Below are positions 1 through 6,379 of a DNA stretch of 10,491 bases, one piece after another. Each line of letters begins with the position of its first letter. Positions within the stretch are counted from its first letter, which is position 1. The notes below the pieces were generated by a model. It was not told where the DNA came from. It was given only the letters and a program-made list of their open reading frames with translations, and made no database searches. Both the position numbers and the translations under genes were made by a program. Source of the DNA: Candidatus Gerdarchaeota archaeon (GTDB taxonomy: Archaea > Asgardarchaeota > Heimdallarchaeia > JABLTI01); NCBI GenBank assembly GCA_016839405.1, contig JAEOUJ010000014.1, positions 1 through 10,491 on the forward strand, written 5' to 3'.

Positions 1-3
1 ACT

Positions 4-177
4 TTATTCAAAATTTGCCCACATATTAATTCTACAATTGGGACACTTGAATGTTACTTGTCTTGGAGAAAATTTCTGAAATCTTCTTTTTCCTGATATT
101 GTTACTCTTTTTCCTTTTGGTATATCTATTTCAAATTCTACACCACATTCTGGACAAGTTACTTGTTCTGTTTCCAA
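4..177 (-). CDS. small zinc-ribbon protein (57 aa), function unknown
   Basis: A short open frame reads leftwards and encodes a 57-residue protein with two CxxC knuckles, C8-x2-C11 (CPEC) and C45-x2-C48 (CPNC). The pattern fits a single zinc ribbon with an unusually long, basic inter-knuckle segment (KGKRV, GKRRFQK). The only reasonable start is TTG at 177, because the upstream frame runs to a TAG with no ATG or GTG. The one ATG nearby (on the minus strand, close to 187) is out of frame and stops after nine codons. An AGGA lies 11 nt upstream of the TTG, a weak ribosome site. The gene diverges from the methyltransferase across a short AT-rich gap. The stop codon is TAA, three bases from the window edge. 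Function is unknown; basic zinc ribbons of this size often bind nucleic acid or act as protein adaptors, but nothing here decides that. Confidence 0.62.
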   Translation of the reverse strand: METEQVTCPECGVEFEIDIPKGKRVTISGKRRFQKFSPRQVTFKCPNCRINMWANFE

Positions 178-272
178 TGAATTTGCATTCCTTTTTGTTT
201 TCGATTTATAGAAGTAAATATAAAGTAAAAAAATATTTTTAGTAATCTAAATTGAGTAGTATTCATAGTAAA
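178..272. promoter_or_regulatory. divergent intergenic region with TATA-like box
   Basis: This AT-rich gap separates the divergent zinc-ribbon and methyltransferase genes. On the plus strand, AATATAAA at 217-224 resembles an archaeal TATA box. With the usual spacing of about 26 nt it would place transcription start near 247, giving a leaderless or very short leader for the methyltransferase. No Shine-Dalgarno sequence is seen before either possible methyltransferase start. The assignment is by motif only. Confidence 0.33.
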
Positions 273-977
273 ATGAGTTGTGATAATTTGTCAAAAAAAT
301 CTCTTGAGGTTGGGTGGGATTGGGAAAAAGTAAAAGATTTCACTTATTGGAAGATACCAGACGGTTATGTTAAGAATTTACCATATTATATTAAAAAACC
401 AAATGCCAAGGTTTTAGATCTAGGATGTGGTGTTGGGCGTCATACAATTTATTTTGCTTCAATCGGATATGATGTTTGTGCTATGGATTTATCTGAAGAA
501 GCTGTAAATAGTACTAAGAAATGGTTAAAAGAAGAAGGACTAAAAGCAGAAGTAACAAAAGGCAAAATGACAAAATTAAATTATCCTGATAATTACTTCG
601 ATTTGGTCCTTGCATATAATGTTATTTACCACGCATTTAAACACGATGTTATAAAAACTATCGCAGAAATTAATCGTGTTTTAAAACCCGGTGGATATTT
701 CTATGTAACTATACTTACCAAAGATCCAAATATACCCTTTTATGGAACAGGAATAATTGATGATCAAACATTAATTAAACAAGAAGAACCTGAGAAAGGC
801 ATCCCTCATTTCTTTTCTAAAATAGAAGATATTTTAGAATTTTTCAAGGATTTTGAATTCATTTATTTTTATTATAATGAATGGTATTCTCCACCCTTTA
901 CTCTTGAAAGGATTAGCAAACAGAAAGGGAATGGGCATTATGCACTATTAGTTCAGAAATTAAATGAAGTAGATTAA
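273..977 (+). CDS. class I SAM-dependent methyltransferase
   Basis: The 234-residue protein has the Rossmann methyltransferase motifs in order: motif I VLDLGCGVG (residues 47-55), the acidic residue ending beta-2 (D72 in AMDLS), the beta-4 segment YFDLVLAYNVIYH (from 108), and the post-motif LKPGG (137-141). This matches the Methyltransf_11/25 type of small soluble methyltransferases. The substrate cannot be read from sequence. The N-terminal part (GWDWEKVKDFTYWKIP) and the aromatic C-terminal part (FIYFYYNEWY) probably form the substrate cap. ATG at 273 is preferred. TTG at 252 would add seven residues and remains possible because TTG starts are common in this window. There is no Shine-Dalgarno before either. 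The TAA stop overlaps the stop of the convergent DUF362 gene by four bases (TTAA). Confidence 0.85.
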   Translation: MSCDNLSKKSLEVGWDWEKVKDFTYWKIPDGYVKNLPYYIKKPNAKVLDLGCGVGRHTIYFASIGYDVCAMDLSEEAVNSTKKWLKEEGLKAEVTKGKMTKLNYPDNYFDLVLAYNVIYHAFKHDVIKTIAEINRVLKPGGYFYVTILTKDPNIPFYGTGIIDDQTLIKQEEPEKGIPHFFSKIEDILEFFKDFEFIYFYYNEWYSPPFTLERISKQKGNGHYALLVQKLNEVD

Positions 978-2191
978 ATTATTCCCCATTTATTTAAGAG
1001 AACAAATATTGTTACAATTGTTGTTATTGCAAAAAGAATTACGGTTCCATATATGATTGTTTTTCGAACATTTCTGAACTGATGTGTATAACAAGCTTCG
1101 GGGCAAATCTCAATACATGTAAAGCAAGATATGCAACCATTATAATTTATCTTTGGTCTTTGCCCTCCTTTCTTTGTTTCTATAATCCTAATAACTTTCT
1201 CTGGGCATGCCCTTTCACAATCGTGGCAAGCAGTACAACCTATTTTATATTTAGGCGTTCTTAAGGAAATGTTAGTAAATCTTTGGAATGGGATAATAGC
1301 AATTTTAGCTGTTTTTGGTAATTTGAATTTTCTTTGATGATCTTTAATTTTTTCCCCCAAAATTTCTATTTTCTCTAAATTAATTTCACCTAGCCCTTGC
1401 TCTGCTGCATATCTAGTTGCTGGAACCTTCTCTGGTTTATAACCCATTAGTTTGAAAGCTACTGCATCCAATGCAACAGCATCTTCACTTGCTAGGATAA
1501 GGTCCATTTTTACTGCTTTTCCACCTGCACCTGGTCCCATTCCTTCAAGAGCAATTATTGCATCCATAACATTTAGTTTAATTTTTTGTTTTTCAAATGC
1601 AAATATATCTACAAGACATTGAGAAAAACCTTGGATATTTGCACCTAATGAATGTATTCTAGTTTTATCCCCTCCTGTAATAGTTCCAAAAAGATTTTTT
1701 ATAGCACCTGTATAAAGAGTCATTGAATGTGTTTTCATTTTAGGTACATTGATAATCGCTTGAGCTTCAAATACATCTCTGGAAATATTCACATTTCGCA
1801 ATTTTTTACCTTTTACATCAACATTTATTGGACCATTTTTTTCAAGGCTTCGAACTTCTACATTATCAAATTTTTCGCTAATATCTAGATAACCGCTAAA
1901 TTTTATGGCCTCGCGCGTTCCCCCATCATGCCCAGCTGCACTAGAATCACCTATTATTACTTTTTTATCTTGTTCTAATATTATTCTACATAGTGCATCC
2001 AAGACTCTTGGATCAGTTCTTATTTTATCTCGAATTTCTTTAACTTCAGGTGCAATTAACAAATTTGGTTTTAAAAGAATCTCATCAAAATCAGAGATGA
2101 ATTTATTAATCCCTCCTAGAAGCTCAATTGCTTTTCTTACTGCTTCTTCGACATTTTCATTTTCTACTTTAATAATAGCAACTTTAATCAT
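974..2191 (-). CDS. DUF362 protein with two 4Fe-4S clusters and C-terminal membrane anchor
   Basis: The 405-residue protein starts with a DUF362 domain (about residues 1-300; COG2006-type). Segments recognised are the early LLKPNLL, GDSSAAGHDGGT (81-92), NVPKMKTHSMTLYTGAIKNL (148-167) and the glycine-rich EGMGPGAGG (216-224). A bacterial-type 2[4Fe-4S] ferredoxin module follows, with C319-x2-C322-x2-C325-x3-C329-P and C353-x2-C356-x2-C359-x3-C363-P. A single hydrophobic helix (about 379-399) ends the chain, leaving only a few residues after it, so the protein looks tail-anchored with its iron-sulfur domains in the cytosol. DUF362 proteins have no settled biochemical role; electron transfer to a partner is the natural guess. 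The start is ATG at 2191 with only a weak GAAAGTG upstream. It lies 73 bp downstream of the small GTPase on the same strand and may be cotranscribed with it. Confidence 0.88.
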   Translation of the reverse strand: MIKVAIIKVENENVEEAVRKAIELLGGINKFISDFDEILLKPNLLIAPEVKEIRDKIRTDPRVLDALCRIILEQDKKVIIGDSSAAGHDGGTREAIKFSGYLDISEKFDNVEVRSLEKNGPINVDVKGKKLRNVNISRDVFEAQAIINVPKMKTHSMTLYTGAIKNLFGTITGGDKTRIHSLGANIQGFSQCLVDIFAFEKQKIKLNVMDAIIALEGMGPGAGGKAVKMDLILASEDAVALDAVAFKLMGYKPEKVPATRYAAEQGLGEINLEKIEILGEKIKDHQRKFKLPKTAKIAIIPFQRFTNISLRTPKYKIGCTACHDCERACPEKVIRIIETKKGGQRPKINYNGCISCFTCIEICPEACYTHQFRNVRKTIIYGTVILFAITTIVTIFVLLNKWGII

Positions 2192-2264
2192 AACACTTTC
2201 AAGTATTGAAAAGAAATATTAAACAAATATTTTTTGGATAATATTATTAAGAATAGCTTATTCT

Positions 2265-3524
2265 TTAAACATATAATTTGCAACGATAACAATACCATCT
2301 ATTATATTGTTTTATAAAAGATAATTTGCTTCCACATTTTGGGCAGCGAGTTTGAGAATCAGTGGCAATTTTATCTTTTTTCTCTTCTATTATGGAAGTT
2401 TCTTCATTTGTTGCTTCTTGTTCAGTTTGGGTTAATATTTCAGAAATGCTTGCTTCATCTTCATTCTCATTCAAAACTTCGATAGTATTTAGAAAGCTTC
2501 TATCTAATACCTCATAGTCTTCATTGCTTGCTTCTTCTTCCCCAATTTCCTCCATAGACGGTATGGGTATGGTTGCTTTATCATTTATTTTTGGAAATTC
2601 AATATACTGTCTATTGGATTCTTCTATCGCTATAGAAAATTTATCAAGTTGTTGTTCTAGACCATTTATTTTAGCTCGAATTTCATTTATATCAGCAGAT
2701 GTTGTACTTATTGGTCCTTTCTTGGTTTCTACTAATTGCAATCTTTCTTCTAGTGCGATTGTTATCTGTGTTAATTGATTTATTTTTTCCATTATTGTTT
2801 TAACAATATTTTGAACTTCATTGTCATTTAAATCAGATATATCAATTTTGGATTCTTTAGATTCTTTTTCAGATGTTTTTATTGGGGCATCAGATACAGA
2901 TATTAATGGTTTTATATCTTGATGATGTTTTTCCAAAATCTCATCATCAATTTCTGTCCCTAGCCCCTTACGAGGGAAACCTTCTTTTTCCAGAAACATC
3001 TTGCCCATTATATGAAATGCTTCACTTATGTTTTCACCAGTTAAAGCTGATGTTTCTAAATAAGCAGCATTTATATTTTCCATATTTTGTAATTTCTTTA
3101 ACAAATTATTGACATCAGCTTCTTTGACTTTTATTTGATCTTTAAGATCATTTTTGTTTCCCAGTATTATGAAGATTTTAACAAAACCACCTGAATGATC
3201 AATGGCTTCCTCAACCCAAGTATCTAAGCTTTCCAATGTTTCTGGTTGGGTTAAATCAAATACAAGAAATCCACATTTACAACCACTATAGAAAGATGAT
3301 CGAACATGTCTGTACATTTTTTGACCCGCTAGATCCCATATTTGAAAATGAACTTTATTCTCACCTATTTCAATTGCTTTTGACGCGAAATCTGCCCCAA
3401 TGGTTTTAATATATTCGCTTTTGAATCCAACTCCCATAAATTTTGAACGAATACTTGTTTTTCCTACTGATCCATCGCCCATTAGGACAACTTTGAATAC
3501 AAATTCTCTTTTTATATCAGGCAA
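2265..3524 (-). CDS. Rab/Ras-like small GTPase with coiled-coil tail and zinc ribbon
   Basis: The 419-residue protein opens with a complete Ras-superfamily G domain (about 8-180). G1 is GDGSVGKTS (16-24), the G2 threonine is T41 in KTIGADF, G3 is WDLAGQ (63-68, with the catalytic glutamine Q68), G4 is NKND (123-126) and G5 is TSA (158-160). The WDLAGQ and YIKTIGADF segments are most like Rab proteins. After the G domain come a charged linker, a predicted coiled coil (about 236-300), an acidic low-complexity stretch (325-385) and a C-terminal zinc ribbon with C394, C397, C412 and C415 ending in KLYV. There is no CaaX or double-cysteine prenylation motif, so membrane targeting, if any, must be by partners. 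The start is TTG at 3524 with AGGAG ten bases upstream. Eukaryote-like GTPases of this kind are hallmark genes of Asgard archaea. Confidence 0.92.
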   Translation of the reverse strand: MPDIKREFVFKVVLMGDGSVGKTSIRSKFMGVGFKSEYIKTIGADFASKAIEIGENKVHFQIWDLAGQKMYRHVRSSFYSGCKCGFLVFDLTQPETLESLDTWVEEAIDHSGGFVKIFIILGNKNDLKDQIKVKEADVNNLLKKLQNMENINAAYLETSALTGENISEAFHIMGKMFLEKEGFPRKGLGTEIDDEILEKHHQDIKPLISVSDAPIKTSEKESKESKIDISDLNDNEVQNIVKTIMEKINQLTQITIALEERLQLVETKKGPISTTSADINEIRAKINGLEQQLDKFSIAIEESNRQYIEFPKINDKATIPIPSMEEIGEEEASNEDYEVLDRSFLNTIEVLNENEDEASISEILTQTEQEATNEETSIIEEKKDKIATDSQTRCPKCGSKLSFIKQYNRWYCYRCKLYV

Positions 3525-3534
3525 AATTATAGAG

Positions 3535-3539
3535 CTCCT
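3535..3539 (-). promoter_or_regulatory. Shine-Dalgarno for the small GTPase TTG start
   Basis: The minus strand reads AGGAG here, ten bases before TTG at 3524. It supports the TTG as the real start, since no ATG or GTG is suitably placed upstream in frame. The spacing is slightly long. Confidence 0.5.
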
Positions 3540-3702
3540 AATGTATATGTATATTGATACTCATTTTAATTTTTATTATCAATGATTTTTTGTAGCAATT
3601 AAATTTTTGCTATTACGTAAAAATAAAATATTGACTATTTAAAGTTCTACTTAAAGTAATTATCTATCTTTCAAAAGCATTATTAAACATAATCTATTTT
3701 AA

Positions 3703-3711
3703 TTATATATA
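3703..3711 (+). promoter_or_regulatory. TATA box candidate for the coiled-coil gene
   Basis: TTATATATA lies about 26 bases upstream of 3733, the expected distance to transcription start in archaea. It sits inside the 200-odd-base divergent gap between the small GTPase and the coiled-coil gene. The rest of the gap (3540-3700) is very AT-rich and shows no clear repeat or RNA gene. Motif-based only. Confidence 0.38.
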
Positions 3712-3732
3712 TTGTGAAATAAATTCGCTTTT

Positions 3733-3737
3733 GAGGT
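3733..3737 (+). promoter_or_regulatory. Shine-Dalgarno selecting the TTG start at 3746
   Basis: GAGGT lies eight bases before TTG at 3746. It is part of GGAGGTGAT, the complement of the archaeal 16S 3' end. This favours 3746 over the in-frame TTG at 3731, which would place the GAGGT inside the coding region. A leaderless start at 3731 cannot be excluded given the TATA-like box at 3703-3711. Confidence 0.5.
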
Positions 3738-3745
3738 TTGGAATC

Positions 3746-4564
3746 TTGTCAAGACGAAAGTCTAAAAAAATAAAAACATTATGGACTGAATATCCGGATT
3801 ATACACCTATAAATAATATAGATGAACGACCTTTATTTGATGAAGCAAGAGTAAAAGATGAACATAGTGTTCTAGGTCAAATTATAAGGGAAAATTGGAA
3901 TCTAATACATCCATTAGCAAGAGATTATCTTCTTTCATCTGCTATCGAATGGCGTTATCTATTTAATGAATTGAATATGTTAAAATCTACCATAGAATCA
4001 AAGCAAGATAAAATAGATGTTTTTAAAGAGGAATTTGACACTAAATCTCAAAGACTAAAATTAGAAAAAGATGCTGAAATTGAACGCATTAAAGAGGAAA
4101 TCTCTGAAAATTATAAAAAAATAATCGAGAGAAAAGATCAAGAAATTGCTCAATATAAAATGCTTGCTGAATCTGTAAAATCAAGTTATGAAATACCTAG
4201 TGTACCCTCTTCGGAATTTGAAATCGAGCTTCAAGAAAAAAATAGAAAAATAGCTGAACTAGAAAAATTAGTACAAGATTTAAAAAATCAAGCTAAATCA
4301 CAGGAATTAGAAGCTATGAATATTCAAACTGGTATCAGCAAGAATTTCCAACAACAAATTAATGGAATTACTTCTGATTTGTATGAAAAACAGGAGCAAA
4401 TTGATAAATTACGTGATGTTCTTACAAAAGCAAAAGAACAGCTCATATCATTGAAAGAAAAAACAAATGAACTTACTACTCGAAATATGACCTTAGAAGA
4501 AATGGTAAAAGAACGTGAAGAGAAACTAAGAAAGGTAATAAGTACTATTGATAGTATGGATTAA
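3746..4564 (+). CDS. long coiled-coil protein, function unknown
   Basis: From the TTG at 3746 the protein has 272 residues; the alternative TTG at 3731 adds five. It begins with a strongly basic patch (SRRKSKKIK), then a non-coiled segment of about 60 residues containing IIRENWNLIHPLARDYLLSSAIEWRY in two parts around residues 46-71. The rest is heptad-rich charged helix in two blocks, about 70-145 and 156-272, separated by a proline-serine break (YEIPSVPSSE). There are no cysteine motifs, transmembrane helices or signal peptide. No family is recognised. Structurally it would be a rod-like, probably dimeric cytoplasmic protein. It is transcribed divergently from the small GTPase, so a GTPase effector, tether or scaffold role is worth considering, but this is inference. 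It converges on the radical SAM gene with only eight bases between stop codons. Confidence 0.75.
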   Translation: MSRRKSKKIKTLWTEYPDYTPINNIDERPLFDEARVKDEHSVLGQIIRENWNLIHPLARDYLLSSAIEWRYLFNELNMLKSTIESKQDKIDVFKEEFDTKSQRLKLEKDAEIERIKEEISENYKKIIERKDQEIAQYKMLAESVKSSYEIPSVPSSEFEIELQEKNRKIAELEKLVQDLKNQAKSQELEAMNIQTGISKNFQQQINGITSDLYEKQEQIDKLRDVLTKAKEQLISLKEKTNELTTRNMTLEEMVKEREEKLRKVISTIDSMD

Positions 4565-4572
4565 AAGAAAAA

Positions 4573-5520
4573 TTATATTGCACAACATGAATTTATTTTT
4601 ACAATTTCTAATCCATATGTTTTGCTAGCATAATCTAATGTTTTACTTTTTGGTACAGCTATTCTATTAATACCTGTTTGTATTGCTAGATTCTCGAAAA
4701 TTGGTAAACGAACCCTCATACAACCAAGAGATTGTTCTACCATTGGACCTTTAAGTCTTGTATAAATCAGTAATTTTAAGAAAATTTTTGGATCTATTGT
4801 TTTTGATGTTTCCATTGGAGAATTTTTTGTTGGTATTAAACCCAGAAAAACCATTAATTTTGTTTCTCTTTTGAGAACTGCATTAATAACCTCTAAATTG
4901 CCTTTTTCTGTACCATAATATAATCCTAAACAAACATGTGGTATTACATTTAATCCTGCTGAGATCAAATAATCATAGGATTTAAGATAATCAATTCCTT
5001 TGTAACCATTTCTAATTATTTCATCTATTATTTGATCATCTGTAACCAAATCAAATGAAACAGCATCTATTTTTACGTTAAAAATTTCTTTAGCTTGTTT
5101 TTTATTAACTAATCCTGGATGAATATTTATTTTTAAATTAGTAGTTTCTTTTATTTTTAAAATTGCATCAAGAAATGGTTCAATAGGCAAAACAGATTCT
5201 TCATTATATCCTCCACTTATAAGAAAACCAATACCACTATTTTTTTCTAATTCTTTAGCAAAAGCAATCAATTTTTTTGGTGTTGTTATTGCTGCCATTC
5301 GTTTAAGATAATGGCTATTACAATACAAGCAATTTTGTTTACATTCTGTGCCTGTTATGCTAATTGTTGGGAAGTTTGAAGAGGGATAAAATACTTTTAG
5401 CTTCCTACCGAAATTTTGCCAACTAATATTTCTAGATTCATCTATTTTTTCTTCTAATTCTTTAATTGTTGCATTCAAAATGTTTGAATAAACAAAATCC
5501 ATATCATTCATCCTAAACAT
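4573..5520 (-). CDS. biotin-synthase-like radical SAM protein (COG1856/LipS2-like)
   Basis: The 315-residue protein has the radical SAM cluster motif C60-x3-C64-x2-C67 (CKQNCLYC), a GG motif in ISGGYN (101-106), and a TIM-barrel pattern after it. The C-terminal region contains GCMRVRLP (C267), an AGV-like segment QTGINRIAVPKSKT and a terminal double cysteine, SCCAI (312-313). This whole-chain layout resembles the archaeal biotin-synthase-homologue group COG1856, which I recall as including LipS2, one of two radical SAM proteins that make the lipoyl cofactor in Thermococcus by inserting sulfur into octanoyl-lysine. The extra C267 and C312/C313 could ligate an auxiliary cluster. The partner LipS1 is not in this window. 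The start is ATG at 5520; ATGs at 5511 and 5502 are alternatives. A TATA-like stretch (minus strand, near 5551-5563) suggests a very short leader. Confidence 0.78.
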   Translation of the reverse strand: MFRMNDMDFVYSNILNATIKELEEKIDESRNISWQNFGRKLKVFYPSSNFPTISITGTECKQNCLYCNSHYLKRMAAITTPKKLIAFAKELEKNSGIGFLISGGYNEESVLPIEPFLDAILKIKETTNLKINIHPGLVNKKQAKEIFNVKIDAVSFDLVTDDQIIDEIIRNGYKGIDYLKSYDYLISAGLNVIPHVCLGLYYGTEKGNLEVINAVLKRETKLMVFLGLIPTKNSPMETSKTIDPKIFLKLLIYTRLKGPMVEQSLGCMRVRLPIFENLAIQTGINRIAVPKSKTLDYASKTYGLEIVKINSCCAI

Positions 5521-5567
5521 CTTTTTGTTTAATGCATATTTACCAAGGTTTTTATTATATTTTGTCT

Positions 5568-5577
5568 CATATATTTT
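5568..5577 (+). promoter_or_regulatory. TATA box candidate for the membrane zinc-ribbon gene
   Basis: CATATATTTT on the plus strand would put transcription start near 5598, leaving a leader of about 24 bases that includes AGGAG at 5605-5609. The AGGAG is twelve bases before the ATG at 5622, rather far. A second AT-rich box at 5591-5600 (TTATAATTAA) would instead give a leaderless transcript. The region is shared with the divergent radical SAM gene. Confidence 0.33.
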
Positions 5578-5621
5578 GTAATAGCTGTAGTTATAATTAA
5601 AATTAGGAGCGAATATATATC

Positions 5622-6323
5622 ATGGGTTACCTAAAAGGTTTCTTTACATCATTAGCAATTACCTATCCAAGTTTTCTATTCATACATATTTATTTTGTAG
5701 AAGGGACAACAATTCAAAGTTTCTTTCAAAATATGATAAATTTTGGTACTTGGAATGATTTAGCAGCAGTTTGTAAAACTGCTATCTTTGAACCAATTAA
5801 TGTGTTTTTCACTCCACCAAATGCTATAATGATAGCAATGGCATTTCTACCATGGGTTATAACAGCTTTTATTGTAAGCTTCTTCTTTAGGAAAAAGCAT
5901 GCTGCTCGAGGAGGATTTTCTACAATAATAAGCTTCATGCTTTCTGTAACAATATATTATTACTTAATGGTTGAAAATGAAACATTCTCTATTGATATGT
6001 TTGGTGAAGCAAATATTTTCTATGGATTCTTAGTTGTAATAGGTTTAACTACAATAATTGGTCTTTTATCAGGATTAATTAGTCCATTTAAGAAAGATAA
6101 AATTGAATATGAAAGAGAAGAAGTAGTGGCACAAACAGGTGGGGAAATACCTCAACCATATTATATGCCTACCGAAAGTCCAAGTAGAGATGAATATATG
6201 GAAACTCAAAGATCGCCTGTAGAAAGAACAAGACCAACAGCATGTGAATACTGTGGTTCTTATCTTGATCCTGATAGCGAATTTTGTAGTGTTTGTGGTA
6301 ATAGGGTTTTCAATGATTATTAA
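5622..6323 (+). CDS. four-helix membrane protein with C-terminal zinc ribbon
   Basis: The 233-residue protein has four hydrophobic segments, about residues 5-25, 67-89, 99-117 and 131-153. The basic loop after the second (RKKHAARGG) and the lysine-rich stretch after the fourth (FKKDK) suggest that the C-terminal half is cytosolic by the positive-inside rule. An acidic, proline-rich linker (160-205) leads to a compact zinc ribbon, C208-x2-C211 and C222-x2-C225 (CEYCG and CSVCG), of the zinc-ribbon_2/3 kind often found at protein ends in archaea. I do not recognise the membrane domain. The start is ATG at 5622. No neighbour points to its role. A hairpin just downstream may end its transcript. 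Confidence 0.82.
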   Translation: MGYLKGFFTSLAITYPSFLFIHIYFVEGTTIQSFFQNMINFGTWNDLAAVCKTAIFEPINVFFTPPNAIMIAMAFLPWVITAFIVSFFFRKKHAARGGFSTIISFMLSVTIYYYLMVENETFSIDMFGEANIFYGFLVVIGLTTIIGLLSGLISPFKKDKIEYEREEVVAQTGGEIPQPYYMPTESPSRDEYMETQRSPVERTRPTACEYCGSYLDPDSEFCSVCGNRVFNDY

Positions 6324-6338
6324 TTAAATAATTAATTT

Positions 6339-6357
6339 GTGCTGAAGTTATCAGCAC
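6339..6357. terminator. hairpin between convergent genes, possible bidirectional terminator
   Basis: GTGCTGA and TCAGCAC form a perfect seven-base stem around a five-base loop (AGTTA). On the plus strand it is followed by a T-rich run (TTCTATTTTCTT). On the minus strand, seven Ts lie just after the stop of the RAM-domain gene (6373-6379). It sits exactly between two convergent 3' ends, which suits termination in both directions. Archaeal terminators rely mainly on T-tracts, so the stem may instead protect the RNA end. Confidence 0.5.
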
Positions 6358-6379
6358 TAATTCTATTTTCTTAAAAAAA

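Noticed and set aside
51..242. Plus-strand open frame of 63 codons rich in Leu and Phe, looking like a membrane peptide
   Set aside because: It is opposite the zinc-ribbon gene, whose CxxC motifs are clear; Leu/Phe richness is the expected reverse complement of Lys/Glu-rich coding DNA.
1905..2222. Plus-strand open frame of 105 codons
   Set aside because: It is antisense to the well-supported DUF362 domain and has no ribosome site or recognisable motif.
2524..3112. Two plus-strand open frames of about 80 codons each
   Set aside because: Both lie antisense to the small GTPase gene and show no motif of their own.
3540..3700. Possible small RNA gene in the divergent gap
   Set aside because: The stretch is uniformly AT-rich with no stable stem, tRNA-like or box C/D-like pattern visible by eye.
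4573..5520. Biotin synthase (BioB)
   Set aside because: The C-terminal GCMR and terminal CC pattern fits the archaeal COG1856 homologues, and no biotin genes are adjacent.
5726..5938. Minus-strand open frame of 70 codons
   Set aside because: Antisense shadow of the membrane zinc-ribbon gene.
6322..6338. AT-rich palindromic stretch (TTAATTAAATAATTAATT region) as an origin or recombination site
   Set aside because: Simple AT-rich symmetry is expected at this base composition and there is no initiator gene or origin-box motif nearby.
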